The position numbers were made by a program, and so were the translations under genes. Under the pieces are notes generated by a model. The model saw nothing but the letters and a program-made list of their open reading frames with translations. It ran no database searches and was not told where the DNA came from. Positions 1 through 10,531 of a stretch of 64,000 nucleotides of DNA are shown here, piece by piece. The stretch lies in NCBI GenBank assembly GCA_031553765.1, contig JAVBKY010000002.1, positions 310,001 to 374,000 of the forward strand, read 5' to 3'. Numbering within the stretch: position 1 is the stretch's first letter; each line of letters starts with the position of its first letter. Source of the stretch: JAITMY01 sp031553765 (GTDB taxonomy: Bacteria; Bacteroidota; Bacteroidia; Bacteroidales; UBA932).

Positions 1-443
1 CCTACTTTCACGCCAAAATCCACGTAAAAAGCAAGCTTATCATCATCGGTTTGGTAGCGTGCCATAATCGGAATGGTGAGCAGCACCGCTGATGTTTTTT
101 CCTCATAACCCGAGTAGGTATAGGTAAATATGAGGTCAGCGCCATCCTCCATATCTATCAGGTTCTGATTGCGAACGCTGTGCTTGAGTGTACCTGTAGT
201 ATTGTAGAAACCCACATCGATACCTGAACTCAACGCCCAGTTGGGGTTGAAGTAGAAGCTGTATCCCGCTCCCACTTTTCCTCCTCCTCCCAGCGTTTGC
301 GTGCTGCTTCCGTAAGAGTACAACAGTGTTGAGAAACCGCCTCCTGCGTTAACCGAAATTTCCTGCCTTTGCTGCGCAGTAAGCGGTAAGCTCAGGCAAG
401 TAATAAGGGTTAGCGTAAGTATTCTTTGCTTCATTTTGCGCAT
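1..443 (-). CDS. Outer-membrane beta-barrel protein, C-terminus beyond window
   Basis: Partial gene, about 147 codons visible; it runs off the left edge. The chosen ATG (441-443) gives MRKMKQR followed by a hydrophobic signal peptide ending in LTAQQ; the ATG at 432-434 is an equally possible start. After the signal the residues alternate as expected for beta strands, with motifs such as GGGFSTLLYSYG and NPNWALSSGIDVGFYN, typical of small PorT-like / OMP_b-brl barrels of Bacteroidota. It resembles the barrel at 17340-18191 (both contain YTYS-SGYEEK-T and IPIM). It starts 23 bp after the stop of the giant protease gene, so the two are probably co-transcribed. Function is unknown; a role at the outer membrane next to an exported protein is an inference. 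Confidence 0.75.
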   Translation of the reverse strand, partial: MRKMKQRILTLTLITCLSLPLTAQQRQEISVNAGGGFSTLLYSYGSSTQTLGGGGKVGAGYSFYFNPNWALSSGIDVGFYNTTGTLKHSVRNQNLIDMEDGADLIFTYTYSGYEEKTSAVLLTIPIMARYQTDDDKLAFYVDFGVKV

Positions 444-466
444 ATTTTTTCTTGTGAAATAAACGA

Positions 467-3400
467 TTAATTAACCACTACCTTGGTTGCCTGCTTAACC
501 CCGTTGGGAGCGGTAACTTGTAACATGTACATACCTTGCGGCACCCTGCCCAGCTCTATCATGCTGCTGGTACCTTGTAGCACTATGCTCGCTTTTACCA
601 TTACGCCATTGGCGTTGTACAAAGCAGCAGTGGCTCCTTCGGGTATGCCTTCGGTTTTGACGTAGAGTAATCCTCCCTGCTCCACCACCGTGGGATATAC
701 AGATAGTGAGGCTGCGGCTACAACGGGAGCAAATGGGCATACGGCCAGCGGTACCCGCGAGCGCGTCTCCATTTCGCAGAAGTAGGTATCACTTGTAGTG
801 CTTGAACCTAACTTAATGTATGGCTTAGTTGCGCCCTCCACTTTACTTCCGTTCTTGTACCACTGGAAGAGAAAAAAATCATGCTCTCCGTTGGTTTCCA
901 CGTTACAGTTAATAGCCGGTATGTTACCCCACTTCATTTCTACTATATCCTGGTGAGGTATACCTACGCGGAAAATTACCGTGTCGCTCACTTTCTTATC
1001 TGAACGTCCGTTTACCAACACACGATAGTAACCCGCTTCTTCAGGAGTGGCATTGCTAAAGGTAAAGCTGCCCGTTTGACCGGTAAGGCCGCTTGTATAT
1101 ACAGGACTTCCTGCATCTACCCAACTTGTATCCCTCAACTTTTGCCACTGATATTCCACATTCAAACCGGATGAGCCAATGCTCATGGTGTAGCTTTCAC
1201 CTTGGCAAACACTTGCTCCCACAGGCTGAGCAGCTATCTCGGTAGGATACATGGTTATGGTTAGCGTTCCATTTACAGCCACAAAAACATAGCGCGACGT
1301 GTAGGTTGCATTAGCCCTCAAGCTGTCAAGTACAGGCGCAATACCGTATACTCCGGCAGGCATCAGCGGGTTAGCTGATTTGTAAGACACTTTTGACAAA
1401 ATCACTGGCTCCATATCGCCATGTATTAAGTCACCCTTAGTAATTTTACCGCTAAATGTCGGATTTTTCTCTATCTCTGTACGAGTAGCATTATTGGCGG
1501 TAATGTATATAATGCTCTTGGCATATACGCACTTTTGTGCAGAGAATGAGGACTCCAACGTGGAGTCATTATTATATACAGTGGTAATGTTGTAGCATAC
1601 GTTTGATGCCTGCGGCATGGTAGTATCTACGTAGGTATTGGCATCTACTCCGTTTGCTATTTGTTGACCGTCGCGGTAAACGTTATACTTTACCATTGGC
1701 GCTCCTTCTACCAAAGTAGCAGCAATGCTCCAGTTACCCTTATATCCGCTTGACGAAAACTCGCCACCATCAATTGAAACCAAATCGCCCTTGTCTACTT
1801 TTGCAGGACCGGCATCTACCCCCATTACGAACTGGCTGTTTATTTGGATAAAGGCGTATCCTATCATCAAATCCTTGTTGGGGTCAATAGCAACAGCTTC
1901 GTCCAACTCTATTGTGTTAAAGACACCTTCAAGCAACCCCGACATGCCCTGGCTGTATATAATTTCATCACCCTGACGAATGTTCAGCACCATAGCACGG
2001 CCACGGTAGCCAATACCAATATCCACCGATTTAATGAATGATGTTCCGTACTTAATCAAATCATCGGGAGTAAAACGAATAGCCACCTCCATGGGTAACG
2101 GCTCTTTGGTAGTAATTCCTATGTTGCCGCTCAATGTTCCGTTATCCCAGCGCAATACAGCTTTATCACCTTCAGCCATAGGTATATTTTGTCCACCCAG
2201 CTGCGCTAATGGTGATGTGCTCATACTTTGCTTTTCAAACACCACATTGGGCAATGCCGGTAAAGCAGGTAACGGCTGCCTCGCAAGTGATATACTACCA
2301 GCCTGATCATTGGCGCTTAGCGTATACGACATGGTAGATGGAGCTGAACCTGTACCTATGTACAAGTCATCGAGCAGCAGCATCACTTTCTCATTGGAGG
2401 TGCAGTTTACTGTTACAAAAGTTGCTCCGGCCGGAATAGTGTAGGTATACTTTGTCCAGGCATTGGGCACTGCTGATATTGCCCCCAACACATGGTTAAA
2501 ATCGCTCTGCGACTTACCGCCGGTTGAATACAACACCTTAAAACTCTCCTTGTAGTTGTCATCTACCGATCTGGCCCAAAAAGAGAAAGTAAAGCTCGAC
2601 GAGAAGTTGAGCTGAGGACTCACAATCCAGTCGTTGTTGGCAGCTCCTTTTGCAGATATGCAGGCAAATGATTTTTTGCCACTATGTCCACCAAACAGGG
2701 ATGTATAGTTACTTCCCTCCATGGAAGGTACAGTAGCGGTATAATCAAAAACCGTAAACGCCATTTTGCGTCCGGCGCTGGGTATTACATAAGCGTTAAT
2801 TCCCGAAAATTCAGCGGCCGTATAAGTGTTTAGTCCATCACCGTCAATGTAGCTCCAGCCCATGGCTCCCGGCGAATTTATAGCAAATGACGCATGGCCT
2901 TCAACGCTATCTACCATGTTAGTCGAAGGTGCTATTTTGGGAAGCAACGACCAACTTAGGTTAACGGATTGACCGGCATCGCTATACTCAGCCTGAAGAT
3001 TGCGGGGAGCCGCACCGCCTTGTACCACCCTAATATTAGCCAATCCCCCACCCGATGCAACCACTATGTTACCGTAGCGCACACCTGCCAAGGGATTTTC
3101 AGCACAAGTGAAAGTAAGTTGTCCTCTCTCGCCCACCACTGTACCGTTCGCTGCGCTGAGGTTAATCCAACTATCGGCGCTGGCCGACCATCTGCTTGCA
3201 TTAGAGCTAAACCTAATGGTATCGGCACGCTGCTGAACATTGCTCTCAGAGTATTCGCTCTTGGATAGGAGTTCGAACTCGGAGTAGGTATACTTTACCG
3301 CAACGTCCATTGAGGCATTGTAGGTAATTTCTGCAAGATCCAACCATCCGTCATTGTAATTTACCGTCACGGTATTGTTCTCATAGCCGCGCAGTGGAGT

Positions 3401-6400
3401 TTGCGCAATGATGCGCGTGCCTGAGCCGCTATACTGAGAGAAAACTACGTGAAAGGTGCCCTGCACCGGTATTGGCTGAACAAAGGCCACTTCATAGTAA
3501 CCTTTGTAGTCATACGGAAGATTACCTGTTTGTATCATCCCTAACGACGAGCCGGGCAAGCCATTTTCATCCGAGAAAATTTCCACAAGCAAGCTGGTGT
3601 TTCCATAAAGGGGGAAGGAGTAAAAACTTACTTCTGAAACAAGTCCGAATCCATCAAATTCAAATCGTTCGGAAACCTTGTCAAATAAGGAGTAGTTGCC
3701 ACCTACAGCAGTAGCGTAAATGGGTATACCATTGTATGATGTAACAGCTACAAGTGAAGCCATATCGTTAGAAACTTCATCACCATACACGTTCCAAACT
3801 TCAGCTGTACCACCAACCTGAACGGCATTTTTGAGCGTATCAATACTGGTACCAGCCGTATTGCTCGCCCTCAAAATAACATCATACGAAGTACCAACTC
3901 CTGACTCATCTTTACCGTACAAAATTCCTCTTGGCTTGCTATCCTGTGAAGCCGTCTTGGCTGCACCGGGGAACGACCAGTTCCACGAGTTGGGATAGTA
4001 GCGCGACATATCCTGGAAGTTTACTCGACCACCCGCGGTGGGAAGCGACTGTCCTCCGTTAGTCATATTATGTCCGTTTCCACTGGCACGGTAGGAGTTC
4101 GACAGCGTTAGCATATCGGCTCCGGGAACGTGATCTCTTACCTCTACCGTTGTCTGCTTACTGCTAACACCAAAGGAGTTAGTAACTTTTAAAGAAACTT
4201 TATACGTTCCCAACTTATTGTATATAACGCTTTGCTGAGGCTGCGAAGAGCTATCTATGCTACCTCCCTCAAACTTCCATTTATATAGCACAGGAGGTCC
4301 TACCGAACGATCGTTGAATAATACGGTATCACCCCTGTAAACCACTATGGTGTTACTCAACGAGCCATTCATTATAAAGTTAGCCACCGGAGCCACTGCC
4401 GACTGGTGGTAGGTTATGCGAATATTAGGACGCTGGTGGCTACTTCTGGTAGCCGAACCGGCATTTACCGATTCGCTGGTAGTACCCTCCCAGTAGCGCA
4501 CGCTGTTGCGTACGTTGGTATAGGGAGTTCCCGTAGCGTGCGTTTGATTAAGACCAAAATCGGTTTCGACAATAACCAGCAATGCGCTATCAGCGTTACA
4601 CAAAAACCGCTTTGTTCCGGCATTAAATACAAAATTCTGATAACCTTTTATGTTGCTAACGCCAGCCGTATCTACCAGCAAGGTAGCACCGGACTTGAGC
4701 GATCCGTATGTAGTGTACTCACTTAAATCGGCTGTAGAGGCCGACAAATGCTTAAGGTATATTTTTACCGAGCGCCTTACCGAAAATGCCACATCAGCCT
4801 TCCAAGCCAAGGCGGTAATAGCGCCATTACCCACCATCCAGCCCAACTCACTTGGCTTGTACAGTGCAGCAGTATACAACTTCGACAAGTTAGTACCACT
4901 ACCTAAAGGCAAGTACGAGGTGCTGATGCTATCTGCACCCAACACTCGCTCCGTGTCCTCCTTTACTTTTACCGTAATAGTCTTCGAGTTTTCCCTTTGG
5001 TATACCGTACCCTCATTGATAACAAGTTTTGTGATATATTGTCCCGGATTTTTATAGGTAATATGGGGTGGAACCTTACCATTATAGCTCGATGGAGTTC
5101 CTCCCTCAAATGTCCACTTCCATGTTCCGGCATACACCGAAAGGTCGTTGTAGGTGACAGGCTCCATGGCATAAATGGTAGAGGCGCTGATGGAGAAGTT
5201 AACCCCTACAGTATCGCTTTCATACATACCATCAATGTAGGTTTCTCCTGTATTAATAGGGTCAAGGTACTTCGCCATGTGCATTGACGCGCTGGGAGCC
5301 TGATCCCAGTGGTACCACAGCTTACCATAATAGCTGCGCCCCGTAGTATTGGTGCAGGTAGTATTACCTCCCGAAAGCGTACCCACTATACGTCCGTTTT
5401 GGTCAAACAGAGGTGAACCTGAGGAACCTCCCTCAGTTATACCCCAACCATGCTCGGTTTGAAGAAAGTAGACAAGCCAGTGCGCATTGTTAGCACCACG
5501 AGTACCTTGCCCCGTCCATGTGGCTGTGGATGTACCGGCGCCGTATGTCGAAATCTTCTTCAGGTCACCCATGGGGTGGTGAATGTTCACACCGCTTGCT
5601 GGAGCCACATTACGCCTATCCCAGCCGCTGTAAAACACGTTGTAGCTACTCGGAATGTTTTCGTTTAATCGTAACAACAAGCCGTCGGAAGAACCACTGA
5701 TATCCAAAGACACCAGCCTCTTGGCACCCGTCAGGGTTTTATATTTTACCACCGACGATGAGTTGTCACAACCGGTGCGCTCAAAGTGAAAGTAAAATAT
5801 CCACTGGTTGAGGTCGTCATCGTTAGCATCCATACCGCAGTGGAATGCGGTAAGGTAGTAAGGCTCCATATTACGCGCAGTGTTATTCACAACAGCGCCC
5901 GTACAAAAATATTGCGATGTTCCGGCTCGTTGCACCGATGCCACTACGCTCGTTTTTTGATTTTGCCAGGCAGCGCCCTCGCTACAGTTGATATTAACCA
6001 TGCAGGAACCCGAGTTCCCCTCAGCTCCTGGCCCCATAGGAGTATCAAAGAAGGCATCGGCAATTTGCACCATATTATCGTTGTACACGTATGCTACCCC
6101 CGAAACAGAAATAGCAGGTTTATTAAGGTTCGTGCTAAATATTTCAGGTGACACATACTCCAGCACCAATTCATCGCCTGCCACCAATTCGGTAGCAAAG
6201 CCCGCACCGTTTTCGGGATTATTGTCGCTTGTATAAGCGCCAATAACATGCTTTTGGTTGGCGCTATATATAAACAGCAGCGCACCCTGAGGCAGGTAAA
6301 ACTTATCATAGTACAGCGACAGCGCTACAGCATTAGGCGCCGAAATAGCCAAACGCCATATCCTTTTACCGCTTTCCAAAATGGTCCACTCTCCGGAATT

Positions 6401-6679
6401 TTCCATATCATAGGCAACCTCAATAATCTCACCCAAGCGTGGTGGTCTACCATACTCAGCGCCTTCCGCATCCTCATCCTTAAGCGCCTTCACGTTCGGT
6501 GCAGCAAGCGCCTTTGCCTTAAACGCCTTTACACCGGTTTGCTTAGCTATTGAAGCTGCACGCTGAGAGGTGAAGCTGGGAGGTAGCCCCCCTTGGCTAA
6601 CCTGAGCGTAAGTCGAGGTAAGACCAAGCACCACCAGCGCCATTATCAACATTGTTGCCCTAGACCAATTCTTTATCAT
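467..6679 (-). CDS. Giant secreted lysyl-endopeptidase-like serine protease with PKD domains and T9SS type A tail
   Basis: 2070 residues. Signal peptide about 1-26 (ends TYAQ). The trypsin-fold protease domain lies roughly at 215-485 with a readable triad: His280 in LTAFHCG, Asp332 in SSDGLLLRL and Ser422 in EGGSSGSPLF. Spacing and motifs resemble lysyl endopeptidase (Lys-C, family S1). Then come PKD-like domains (about 497-575, 765-855, 860-958), a BACON-like segment (about 1137-1222), an FN3-like stretch, a gingipain-type cleaved-adhesin-like domain (about 1268-1450, with NDWIVSPQL), an MBG-like domain near 1737-1810 and an Ig-like domain. The last 75-80 residues (from LSVYPTVVEQGG, ending QATKVVVN) are a T9SS type A sorting domain. 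It should be exported and held at or released from the surface to cleave proteins. The lysine specificity is inferred from family resemblance only. Confidence 0.9.
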   Translation of the reverse strand: MIKNWSRATMLIMALVVLGLTSTYAQVSQGGLPPSFTSQRAASIAKQTGVKAFKAKALAAPNVKALKDEDAEGAEYGRPPRLGEIIEVAYDMENSGEWTILESGKRIWRLAISAPNAVALSLYYDKFYLPQGALLFIYSANQKHVIGAYTSDNNPENGAGFATELVAGDELVLEYVSPEIFSTNLNKPAISVSGVAYVYNDNMVQIADAFFDTPMGPGAEGNSGSCMVNINCSEGAAWQNQKTSVVASVQRAGTSQYFCTGAVVNNTARNMEPYYLTAFHCGMDANDDDLNQWIFYFHFERTGCDNSSSVVKYKTLTGAKRLVSLDISGSSDGLLLRLNENIPSSYNVFYSGWDRRNVAPASGVNIHHPMGDLKKISTYGAGTSTATWTGQGTRGANNAHWLVYFLQTEHGWGITEGGSSGSPLFDQNGRIVGTLSGGNTTCTNTTGRSYYGKLWYHWDQAPSASMHMAKYLDPINTGETYIDGMYESDTVGVNFSISASTIYAMEPVTYNDLSVYAGTWKWTFEGGTPSSYNGKVPPHITYKNPGQYITKLVINEGTVYQRENSKTITVKVKEDTERVLGADSISTSYLPLGSGTNLSKLYTAALYKPSELGWMVGNGAITALAWKADVAFSVRRSVKIYLKHLSASTADLSEYTTYGSLKSGATLLVDTAGVSNIKGYQNFVFNAGTKRFLCNADSALLVIVETDFGLNQTHATGTPYTNVRNSVRYWEGTTSESVNAGSATRSSHQRPNIRITYHQSAVAPVANFIMNGSLSNTIVVYRGDTVLFNDRSVGPPVLYKWKFEGGSIDSSSQPQQSVIYNKLGTYKVSLKVTNSFGVSSKQTTVEVRDHVPGADMLTLSNSYRASGNGHNMTNGGQSLPTAGGRVNFQDMSRYYPNSWNWSFPGAAKTASQDSKPRGILYGKDESGVGTSYDVILRASNTAGTSIDTLKNAVQVGGTAEVWNVYGDEVSNDMASLVAVTSYNGIPIYATAVGGNYSLFDKVSERFEFDGFGLVSEVSFYSFPLYGNTSLLVEIFSDENGLPGSSLGMIQTGNLPYDYKGYYEVAFVQPIPVQGTFHVVFSQYSGSGTRIIAQTPLRGYENNTVTVNYNDGWLDLAEITYNASMDVAVKYTYSEFELLSKSEYSESNVQQRADTIRFSSNASRWSASADSWINLSAANGTVVGERGQLTFTCAENPLAGVRYGNIVVASGGGLANIRVVQGGAAPRNLQAEYSDAGQSVNLSWSLLPKIAPSTNMVDSVEGHASFAINSPGAMGWSYIDGDGLNTYTAAEFSGINAYVIPSAGRKMAFTVFDYTATVPSMEGSNYTSLFGGHSGKKSFACISAKGAANNDWIVSPQLNFSSSFTFSFWARSVDDNYKESFKVLYSTGGKSQSDFNHVLGAISAVPNAWTKYTYTIPAGATFVTVNCTSNEKVMLLLDDLYIGTGSAPSTMSYTLSANDQAGSISLARQPLPALPALPNVVFEKQSMSTSPLAQLGGQNIPMAEGDKAVLRWDNGTLSGNIGITTKEPLPMEVAIRFTPDDLIKYGTSFIKSVDIGIGYRGRAMVLNIRQGDEIIYSQGMSGLLEGVFNTIELDEAVAIDPNKDLMIGYAFIQINSQFVMGVDAGPAKVDKGDLVSIDGGEFSSSGYKGNWSIAATLVEGAPMVKYNVYRDGQQIANGVDANTYVDTTMPQASNVCYNITTVYNNDSTLESSFSAQKCVYAKSIIYITANNATRTEIEKNPTFSGKITKGDLIHGDMEPVILSKVSYKSANPLMPAGVYGIAPVLDSLRANATYTSRYVFVAVNGTLTITMYPTEIAAQPVGASVCQGESYTMSIGSSGLNVEYQWQKLRDTSWVDAGSPVYTSGLTGQTGSFTFSNATPEEAGYYRVLVNGRSDKKVSDTVIFRVGIPHQDIVEMKWGNIPAINCNVETNGEHDFFLFQWYKNGSKVEGATKPYIKLGSSTTSDTYFCEMETRSRVPLAVCPFAPVVAAASLSVYPTVVEQGGLLYVKTEGIPEGATAALYNANGVMVKASIVLQGTSSMIELGRVPQGMYMLQVTAPNGVKQATKVVVN

Positions 6680-6761
6680 ACTAATACTTCATTAAAAAAT
6701 CAACCTACAATTCATTGTAAAAATTTGTAAAAACCGAATGATTTATAACTCTTACAATCGG

Positions 6762-6769
6762 CAAAGGTA
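6762..6769 (-). promoter_or_regulatory. Probable -7 element for the giant protease gene
   Basis: On the minus strand the sequence reads TACCTTTG followed by C, matching the Bacteroidota -7 consensus TAnnTTTG. It lies about 83 bp before the start codon at 6679. A TTG lies upstream but at 11 bp, shorter than the usual 17-23 bp, so the -33 element is uncertain. Confidence 0.5.
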
Positions 6770-7065
6770 TACTGAAACAACAAAAATTAACCATTTTATA
6801 ACACATTTTTGCACCGAAATCAAAAATTCATTATTTTTTATTATCAAAAGCATATATATTACAATCAATTAATACGTATTTAACGATTAATGCTTACAGT
6901 TTAAAATGAGTAAAAAACTGCAACAAATCAAAAAAACTTACATATTGATATTTTACGGCGGATTTTTCTATTAAAGTTTAATATAAAGCAAAAATAATCT
7001 TCGATAAATTCAAGTATGACATCAAAATAGCATAGCTACAATTAGACAGTTTAATTGCATAAACA

Positions 7066-7113
7066 TTTCACTTAATTACTAGGCTATCGCGATTGCTTAG
7101 TAATTAAGTGAAA
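7066..7113. repeat. 48-bp near-perfect palindrome in the divergent promoter region
   Basis: Left arm 7066-7089 begins TTTCACTTAATTACTA; right arm 7090-7113 ends TAGTAATTAAGTGAAA. The outer 16 bp pair perfectly and 22 of 24 positions pair overall, around a central ATCGCGAT. Neither flanking gene reads into it, so it is not an ordinary end-of-gene terminator. It may be an operator or a mobile-element remnant. Confidence 0.8.
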
Positions 7114-7519
7114 AACACTCCGCCTTTTCCTAATTAATCGCGCGAAATATTTACAGATTGGCACAAAAACAACACCCAAAATTTCGAATAGGAACTTCTT
7201 TTAACACCCCTGTATTAATTTAAAATAATGTAGTATTTACGACAGAAATAACCGCCCATAAACCAAACAAATCATAAGAATAATTGCTAATTTTGTCGGT
7301 TGTATCGTAAAAAAGGCTTTTTTTTAGCTAAGTATTGTAACTCATTTTTCTTAATTCAAAAAAATGTAGCTCAATTTAGCGAAGAGGCAGACTGGGAGGC
7401 AACCCGAAGATCATAACTTTTTTAGGCATGCGTGCTTACACTTTTTATAGCGTGGAATTTCATAAGCACAGAACGCAAATTTCAAACAACACAAAAAAGG
7501 CGACGCTAAGTGCCCGCCA

Positions 7520-10519
7520 ATGAATAAAAATATAGCAAAAAAATCGTCCATGAGCTCTATTTTCTTTTTACATAAGCAGCATAGCACATTGCTTAAAACG
7601 CTGTGCGTAATTGCGCTATGCTGCTACAGCCTGAGTCTTGCAGCCCAAACCCGCAGGGTGCATGGGAACATAAAGGATGAGACCGGAGAAACGCTCCCCG
7701 GTGTTGTTGTGCAAGTTAAGGGTAGCAAAATATACGCTTCAACCGACTACGACGGGAACTACTCCCTTGATCTACCCGAAGGAAGCACCACACTAGTAAT
7801 TAATAGTCTTGGATACGACGTTCAGGAGATATTGGTAGGCAATAACAATACCATTGATGTAAAGTTGCTGCAAAGTGCTACGGAACTTGAGGGCGTGTAC
7901 GTAACCTCATACGGCACACGCAGAATAAACACCGACGCCGGCGCGGTAACCACGCTGAAAGCCGACGAGCTAAAACAACCCGTAGCAAACGCCACGCAAA
8001 TGCTGCAGGGGCAATCGGCCGGTGTGTACTCCATGGCTACCAGCGGTAAGCCGGGTGCTGCCGCAGAAACATTCATTCGCGGTGTAACCTCCATTAACTC
8101 GTCAAGCGCTCCCTTATATGTAGTGGACGGTATTATTATTTCTGCTGCACAGTTCAGCTCTATCAACGCAGGAGATATAGAAAGCATCACCACGCTTAAG
8201 GATGCAGCCTCAACTGCACTATACGGCTCGCGCGCCTCCAATGGCGTCATCTTGGTTACTACTAAATCTGGACGACAAGGCGACGCCCGCATCACCTTCA
8301 CCGCCGAGGGTGGATTCTCAAAGCATATTAAAGAGAAATACGGCATGATGAACTCTGCCGAAAAGTTGGCCTTGGAGCTGGACGCAGGTTACATTGATGA
8401 GAACCAGTACAACGAGCGCATAAAGTATAACTACAACCAGTTTGACGAGTACTTCGTAGATACATGGTCGCAACGCTACAACCTCGAAATACAGGGTGGA
8501 AACGAACGAATGCTATACTACATATCGGGCGGGTTTTTAGATCAACCCGGTATTGTTGAAAACACTGGTTTTAAGCGCTACTCCATACGCAGCAACATTA
8601 CCGCCGATGTAAAAAAGTGGTTAAAGGTAGGGAACAACTTTTCAGTGGGATATACAGCTACGCAAGACTCTCCAAACGAAGGTTCGGGCTCTTCAACGGC
8701 CAACCTCGTATTTGCAGCACTGACCACCAACCCATATGAGCGCTTGTACAACGATGACGGCAGCTACACACACCACTTGCTTACCTATCCGCAGAACGCT
8801 AACCCGCTGTATCAAGCCACACTCAGTTCAAAATCGTCGAGTAGCTTCAGCGTGCGCAACAACGCATTTTTAGAGTTTAAGTTCACGGATGATTTGAAAT
8901 TTAAATCATCGTTAGGTGTTGAATGGGTTTATGCTTTAGGTCAGGGATGGTACTCACCCGAATCACTTATAGCCGTAAATGATAATGGTATTGCAGACCG
9001 CTCAAGCGGCAAATCAACTTTTATAAGCCAAACCAATACGCTGACCTACTCAAAGCAGTTTGATGACAAGCATAATCTTACGCTGGGAGCCGTTGGCGAG
9101 GTGTTCACCGATGACAACAGCACATTTTCGGTGGCGGTAAAAAATGTAGCGCACAGCATGCTTACCGAACTAAGCCAGTACACTACCATATACCCTAACG
9201 GATGGGGCAGCAGTTCTGGAAAGTCACACACTTTATCAGGCTTACTATTTGCCAACTACGACTACGATGGAAAATACTTTTTGGAAGGCTCCCTCCGTTC
9301 CGACGGCGACTCGCGCTTTGGTAATGGTAACAAGTGGGGAACTTTTTGGTCGGTAGGTGCCGGTTGGAACATACATCGCGAAGCATTTATGTCCGATCTA
9401 ACATGGCTATCGCGACTAAAGTTGAGGTTAAGCGCCGGTAGCGTGGGTAACTCAGCCGTGCCATCCACCGCAGTTTGGGGGCTGTACACGTTGGGCTCTA
9501 CCTACAACGGCGAAGCAGGAGGTATGCAGGGTACCATTCCTAACGAGGATTTGACATGGGAAACTACCAAATCGTACAACTTTGGTTTGGATGCCGGAGT
9601 ATTTAACGGTCGCATACGCATGACTGTTGAGCTATACCGAAAAAACGTAACAGATATGTTGATGAGCGTACCGCTCTCGTCCACCTTGTCAGTGGGCAGC
9701 ATGTGGCAAAACGTAGGCAGCATGTATAACCAAGGCTTTGAGGCAACGCTTGGCGTAGACATAGTACGCAGCCGTAGCTACTACGTAAGCGTTGATGCCA
9801 ACATAGGTATCAATAAAAATGAGATTACAGAGTTATACCCCGGTATTCCGGACGATGGCCTATATGTAGAGGCTGCCGGAACAGTACAACAAATTGGCTA
9901 TCCCGTAGGTACATTTAAGCAGGTAATGTGGGCAGGTGTAAACCCCATGAACGGTTCACCCATGTGGTACACCGCCAACGGAGAAGTAGTACAGTCATAC
10001 CCCAGTAGCGATGTCGTTATTATGGAAGGCAAAAGCCACTTTCCCAACAAGTCGGCCGGCTTTACGCTTAAGGCCGGATACAAGGGGCTATCGGTTGACG
10101 CGCTCTTTACCGGCATGTGGGACATTTACGCTTTAAATAACAACCTATTTTTTGTAGAATACAGTGCAGGAACTTTTGCCGGAGTGATGAACCAAACCAA
10201 GCGTTCGGGCAACTACTGGAAAAAACCGGGTGATTACGTAGAGTATGCCGCTCTTGGCACCGAGGCAAAGGTGGATAGCCGCTCCATAGAAAACCACTCC
10301 TTTTTCCGCCTAAAAAACATTACAGTTACCTACGCCTTTAGCGAGGCCGCCATGAAAAAAACAAAGCTGATACAGGGGCTGAGATTTTATGTTGGAGCTC
10401 AAAACCTATTTACGCTAACCAACTATACCGGCTTTGACCCTGAGTTTGCCGTTAACACGGAAATGTCGCGCTACCCCGCGTCAACAACTATCACCTTCGG
10501 CACTCAGATAACCTTTTAA
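7520..10519 (+). CDS. SusC/RagA-family TonB-linked outer membrane transporter
   Basis: 999 residues, normal for the family. A signal region with a hydrophobic stretch ends near LSLAAQT, then a carboxypeptidase-like regulatory domain (about 45-118, HGNIKDETGETLPGVVV). A variant of the SusC TonB-box/plug junction follows (ELEGVYVTSYGTRR), then plug-domain motifs (YVVDGII, IESITTLKDAASTALYGSRASNGVILVTTK) and a C-terminal barrel ending in FGTQITF. The ATG at 7520 is used, but the ATG at 7550 would give a more usual signal peptide. SusD follows directly. The neighbours are proteases and T9SS proteins rather than glycosidases, so oligopeptide import, as for RagAB of Porphyromonas, is more likely than glycan import. 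Substrate is inferred. Confidence 0.95.
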   Translation: MNKNIAKKSSMSSIFFLHKQHSTLLKTLCVIALCCYSLSLAAQTRRVHGNIKDETGETLPGVVVQVKGSKIYASTDYDGNYSLDLPEGSTTLVINSLGYDVQEILVGNNNTIDVKLLQSATELEGVYVTSYGTRRINTDAGAVTTLKADELKQPVANATQMLQGQSAGVYSMATSGKPGAAAETFIRGVTSINSSSAPLYVVDGIIISAAQFSSINAGDIESITTLKDAASTALYGSRASNGVILVTTKSGRQGDARITFTAEGGFSKHIKEKYGMMNSAEKLALELDAGYIDENQYNERIKYNYNQFDEYFVDTWSQRYNLEIQGGNERMLYYISGGFLDQPGIVENTGFKRYSIRSNITADVKKWLKVGNNFSVGYTATQDSPNEGSGSSTANLVFAALTTNPYERLYNDDGSYTHHLLTYPQNANPLYQATLSSKSSSSFSVRNNAFLEFKFTDDLKFKSSLGVEWVYALGQGWYSPESLIAVNDNGIADRSSGKSTFISQTNTLTYSKQFDDKHNLTLGAVGEVFTDDNSTFSVAVKNVAHSMLTELSQYTTIYPNGWGSSSGKSHTLSGLLFANYDYDGKYFLEGSLRSDGDSRFGNGNKWGTFWSVGAGWNIHREAFMSDLTWLSRLKLRLSAGSVGNSAVPSTAVWGLYTLGSTYNGEAGGMQGTIPNEDLTWETTKSYNFGLDAGVFNGRIRMTVELYRKNVTDMLMSVPLSSTLSVGSMWQNVGSMYNQGFEATLGVDIVRSRSYYVSVDANIGINKNEITELYPGIPDDGLYVEAAGTVQQIGYPVGTFKQVMWAGVNPMNGSPMWYTANGEVVQSYPSSDVVIMEGKSHFPNKSAGFTLKAGYKGLSVDALFTGMWDIYALNNNLFFVEYSAGTFAGVMNQTKRSGNYWKKPGDYVEYAALGTEAKVDSRSIENHSFFRLKNITVTYAFSEAAMKKTKLIQGLRFYVGAQNLFTLTNYTGFDPEFAVNTEMSRYPASTTITFGTQITF

Positions 10520-10531
10520 GCATTGATACAC

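Larger units (their letters stand above)
6680..7519. other. AT-rich 840-bp divergent intergenic region
   Basis: No coding capacity is evident on either strand. It separates the minus-strand protease gene from the plus-strand SusC cluster, so it should hold both promoters. A TAATTTTG (7288-7295, plus) matches the -7 consensus for the rightward cluster but leaves a leader of about 220 nt. A strong palindrome sits at 7066-7113 (separate entry). Confidence 0.6.

Noticed and set aside
7300..7519. Known riboswitch or RNA gene in the long leader of the first SusC gene
   Set aside because: No recognisable aptamer core or tRNA-like fold could be assigned by eye; only AT-rich sequence with short runs.
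7822..8346. 174-residue minus-strand frame within the first SusC gene
   Set aside because: Antisense to conserved plug-domain motifs; shadow frame.
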